NCBI RefSeq assembly: GCF_000171815.1
Contig: NZ_ABGR01000002.1
Span: 62,001 to 126,000, forward strand
DNA length: 64,000 bases
DNA from: Vibrio sp. AND4
GTDB taxonomy: Bacteria; Pseudomonadota; Gammaproteobacteria; Enterobacterales; Vibrionaceae
Reading direction: 5' to 3'
Positions within the stretch are counted from its first letter, which is position 1. The number at the start of each line of letters is the position of its first letter. The notes under the pieces are model-generated. The model had not been told where the DNA came from. It ran no database searches and saw nothing but the letters and a program-made list of their open reading frames with translations. The translations under genes and the position numbers were made by a program. This document shows, one piece after another, positions 62,412 through 64,000 of the stretch.

Positions 62412-63563
62412 CTATCCAAGGCTCTGTGTGACTACTGGCTTAGTATGACGCTTGGCAATCCAGTAAGCTGCGACGCCCCAGAGTAACGTCAGTACCCAAA
62501 GTGCAGTCCAGTATTTAGCCACTTGCTGCCACGTTGCGCCCATTTGATTAAGCGCTAAGAAACCTTTAATTGCCCATGTGCTTGGGCTTAAATCTGCAAA
62601 CCAAAGCAATGGAGCAGGAATAGCCTCAACAGGCCAAATAAATCCTGCTAGGAAGATTAAGGGCATTGAGCTCACCAGCACGACTAATGTCACCAGCTCA
62701 CGCCTCGGTAGCAAGAAACCCAGCCATATACCTAAACCACAGCTGCTAAGTAAGAAAGGCAGCAAGAAACTAAGCAGTTCACTCGCGTTCGCAACATGGT
62801 TTACGTTCAAGCGCTCAAAGCTGAAGCCAAAATAGTAGGCGCTCAGCAGGTAGTAGATAGCGACAAAAACCAAGGTTCTTGCGAATAACAAAGCACTGGT
62901 AGGGACGTGTGACCAGTAGCCCCGGCCATGACGTTGTGTGCCCGTTTGTAAGCCTATTGCCATGAGCAATGTTTGTTGAAGGATCAAAACAAATACTGCT
63001 GGTACCACGTATTCAATGTAGCCCATGGTGGGGTTAAAGGTTGGTTTCAGGTTGAGTTTGATCGCTGAGTAATCGTGGCTTGCCTGACTTAATGGTACAC
63101 CATCAATCACCATCTTGCTCACTTTTACCTCTGCACCCAGCGTACCGCCTGCTTGGGCCAAACCCTCGACAATCGTGCCATACACCAAAAAGTAAGAGGC
63201 ATCACCGGCATAGGCCAAAGTCGGGCTGCGACCAAACATCAAATCTTTATAGAAGTGTTCTGGGATCACCAAGAAACCAGTAATCTCACGGTTTAAGAAT
63301 GCTTGTTTTGCATCGGCGATGGTGTACAGGCGAGTCACTACTTTGACCTGGGGGGTAGCATCCACCATACGTTCAAGCTTTAAACTGGTTTGGCTACCGT
63401 CGAGATTCACCACCGCAATCGGCTGCTCCCTCGGGGTTTGTTGTGCGTACGGAAGAGGGTACAAAAATGAGTAAAATACCACGCCCCCAAACACGGTCAG
63501 TACCACGACAGGGTTGGTCATTACTGAGCGAAGTTCTGTTTTGATCAGTTGCCACAGTGTCAT
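62412..63563 (-). CDS. ABC-2 type exporter permease
   Basis: A 383-aa inner-membrane permease. Helix 1 (VVVLTVFGGVVFYSFLYPLPYA) is followed by a large periplasmic domain of about 150 residues, then five more helices including the family block VVPAVFVLILQQTLLMAIGLQTG and LVSSMPLIFLAGFIWPVEAIP. This is the YhhJ/YbhR (ABC2_membrane_3) layout. It overlaps the upstream permease by four bases (ATGA), so the two are translationally coupled and should form a heterodimeric exporter with an ATPase encoded beyond the window. Substrate unknown; such systems often export drugs or envelope components together with an HlyD-like protein. Confidence 0.87.
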   Translation of the reverse strand: MTLWQLIKTELRSVMTNPVVVLTVFGGVVFYSFLYPLPYAQQTPREQPIAVVNLDGSQTSLKLERMVDATPQVKVVTRLYTIADAKQAFLNREITGFLVIPEHFYKDLMFGRSPTLAYAGDASYFLVYGTIVEGLAQAGGTLGAEVKVSKMVIDGVPLSQASHDYSAIKLNLKPTFNPTMGYIEYVVPAVFVLILQQTLLMAIGLQTGTQRHGRGYWSHVPTSALLFARTLVFVAIYYLLSAYYFGFSFERLNVNHVANASELLSFLLPFLLSSCGLGIWLGFLLPRRELVTLVVLVSSMPLIFLAGFIWPVEAIPAPLLWFADLSPSTWAIKGFLALNQMGATWQQVAKYWTALWVLTLLWGVAAYWIAKRHTKPVVTQSLG

Positions 63564-64000
63564 ACTGCCTCCTGTGAAGTGTCAGCCTTATTATTCTCAG
63601 CTTTGGATACGTGATTTTGCAGAGCGGTGCGGCGATGCTTTGTCATGAGCATTGCCACCATTACTAGGGGGAGGATGTACCCAATCATAGGCCAAAGTGA
63701 GGCAATAGATTGCTCAGCACTTGCGCCGTAGCCAGCCTGATCCACTTGAACTTCTATGTAATGCGTTATAGGCAGTAAACCTCTCCATGCATGGGCGAGA
63801 GTATTCATGTCTGAAACCGGGAAGGTTATGCCCATAAACGCGAAACTCGGTGCTGTGAATGCACCAGCAAAACTCAGGGCACGTGCAGGGTCCATGGATA
63901 AGAAAAAGAACAATGCCCCCATAATGATACAAGCGATTGTCGTTACCAACTGTGCCAATAAGATCACGATGTAACTGCCTTCCATCGGCCAATCTAATAC
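63560..64000 (-). CDS. ABC-2 type exporter permease, C-terminal part
   Basis: The frame is open to the window edge, so only the last 146 residues are visible. They contain transmembrane helices (IVILLAQLVTTIACIIMGALFFFL, LSFAGAFTAPSFAFMGITFP and MIGYILPLVMVAMLM) and the family segment FPVSDMNTLAHAWRGLLPITHYIEV. It is a paralogue-like partner of the following 383-aa permease, with which it overlaps by four bases. The start and the cognate ATPase lie upstream outside the window. Confidence 0.82.
   Translation of the reverse strand, partial: VLDWPMEGSYIVILLAQLVTTIACIIMGALFFFLSMDPARALSFAGAFTAPSFAFMGITFPVSDMNTLAHAWRGLLPITHYIEVQVDQAGYGASAEQSIASLWPMIGYILPLVMVAMLMTKHRRTALQNHVSKAENNKADTSQEAV

Overview
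The window is chromosomal DNA from a marine gammaproteobacterium, almost certainly a Vibrio (Harveyi-clade-like, species not determinable by eye). The reasons are a vibriolysin-type M4 protease, an AGCS symporter under a tandem glycine riboswitch of the V. cholerae VCI-II type, a GP42-like transglutaminase (a family shared by oomycetes and marine vibrios), a ToxR/VtrA-like membrane regulator pair and a VasX-type T6SS effector. No rRNA, tRNA, CRISPR array, insertion sequence or integrase was seen.

Layout. 1-7.5 kb: the end of a tyrosine permease, a small gene under a perfect LexA box, the mdlAB exporter, an orphan type IV pilin-like protein and a Tag-like glycosylase. 7.5-13 kb: a DUF2760/Hsp70/Hsp70 operon. 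13.5-17.1 kb: exonuclease, TerB-like, PhoD-like phosphatase and a small acidic protein. 17.4-21.3 kb: convergent genes for a secreted transglutaminase with a ricin-type lectin tail and a secreted M4 metalloprotease with PPC and chitin-binding tails. 21.7-36.9 kb: mostly core genes (hrpA, an outer-membrane barrel, a lipoprotein, a PilW-like TPR lipoprotein, metA with met boxes, an SMR pump, two LysE-type exporters, an LpxL acyltransferase, a MarR/DUF3861 divergent pair, carboxypeptidase M32), plus a candidate sRNA near 29.8 kb.

36.9-42 kb is a toxin island: two tandem full-length aerolysin-family pore-forming toxins, followed by an overlapping pair encoding a ToxR/VtrA-like membrane winged-helix regulator and a small ToxS/VtrC-like partner. 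42.4-48 kb: the riboswitch-controlled symporter, small membrane and coiled-coil proteins, and an LTA-synthase-like sulfatase-fold protein. 48.3-53.2 kb: a 7x8-bp tandem repeat, two secreted serine proteases (S8 and S1) with related PPC tails, and two small secreted proteins, one only 45 aa.

56-62.3 kb is an orphan type VI secretion effector module. It holds a DUF6484 spike-like protein, a 1462-aa PAAR-like/VasX-like pore-forming effector, a translationally coupled two-TM putative immunity protein, and a decayed, frameshifted second copy of that immunity gene. The window ends in a pair of ABC-2 exporter permeases, the second cut by the window edge.

Overall a conserved backbone is interrupted by secreted or injected weapons: protein cross-linking, proteolysis, host-membrane pores and an antibacterial T6SS toxin. 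The two least ordinary systems are the tandem aerolysin plus VtrA/VtrC-like regulator locus and the PAAR-VasX module with its fossil immunity gene.
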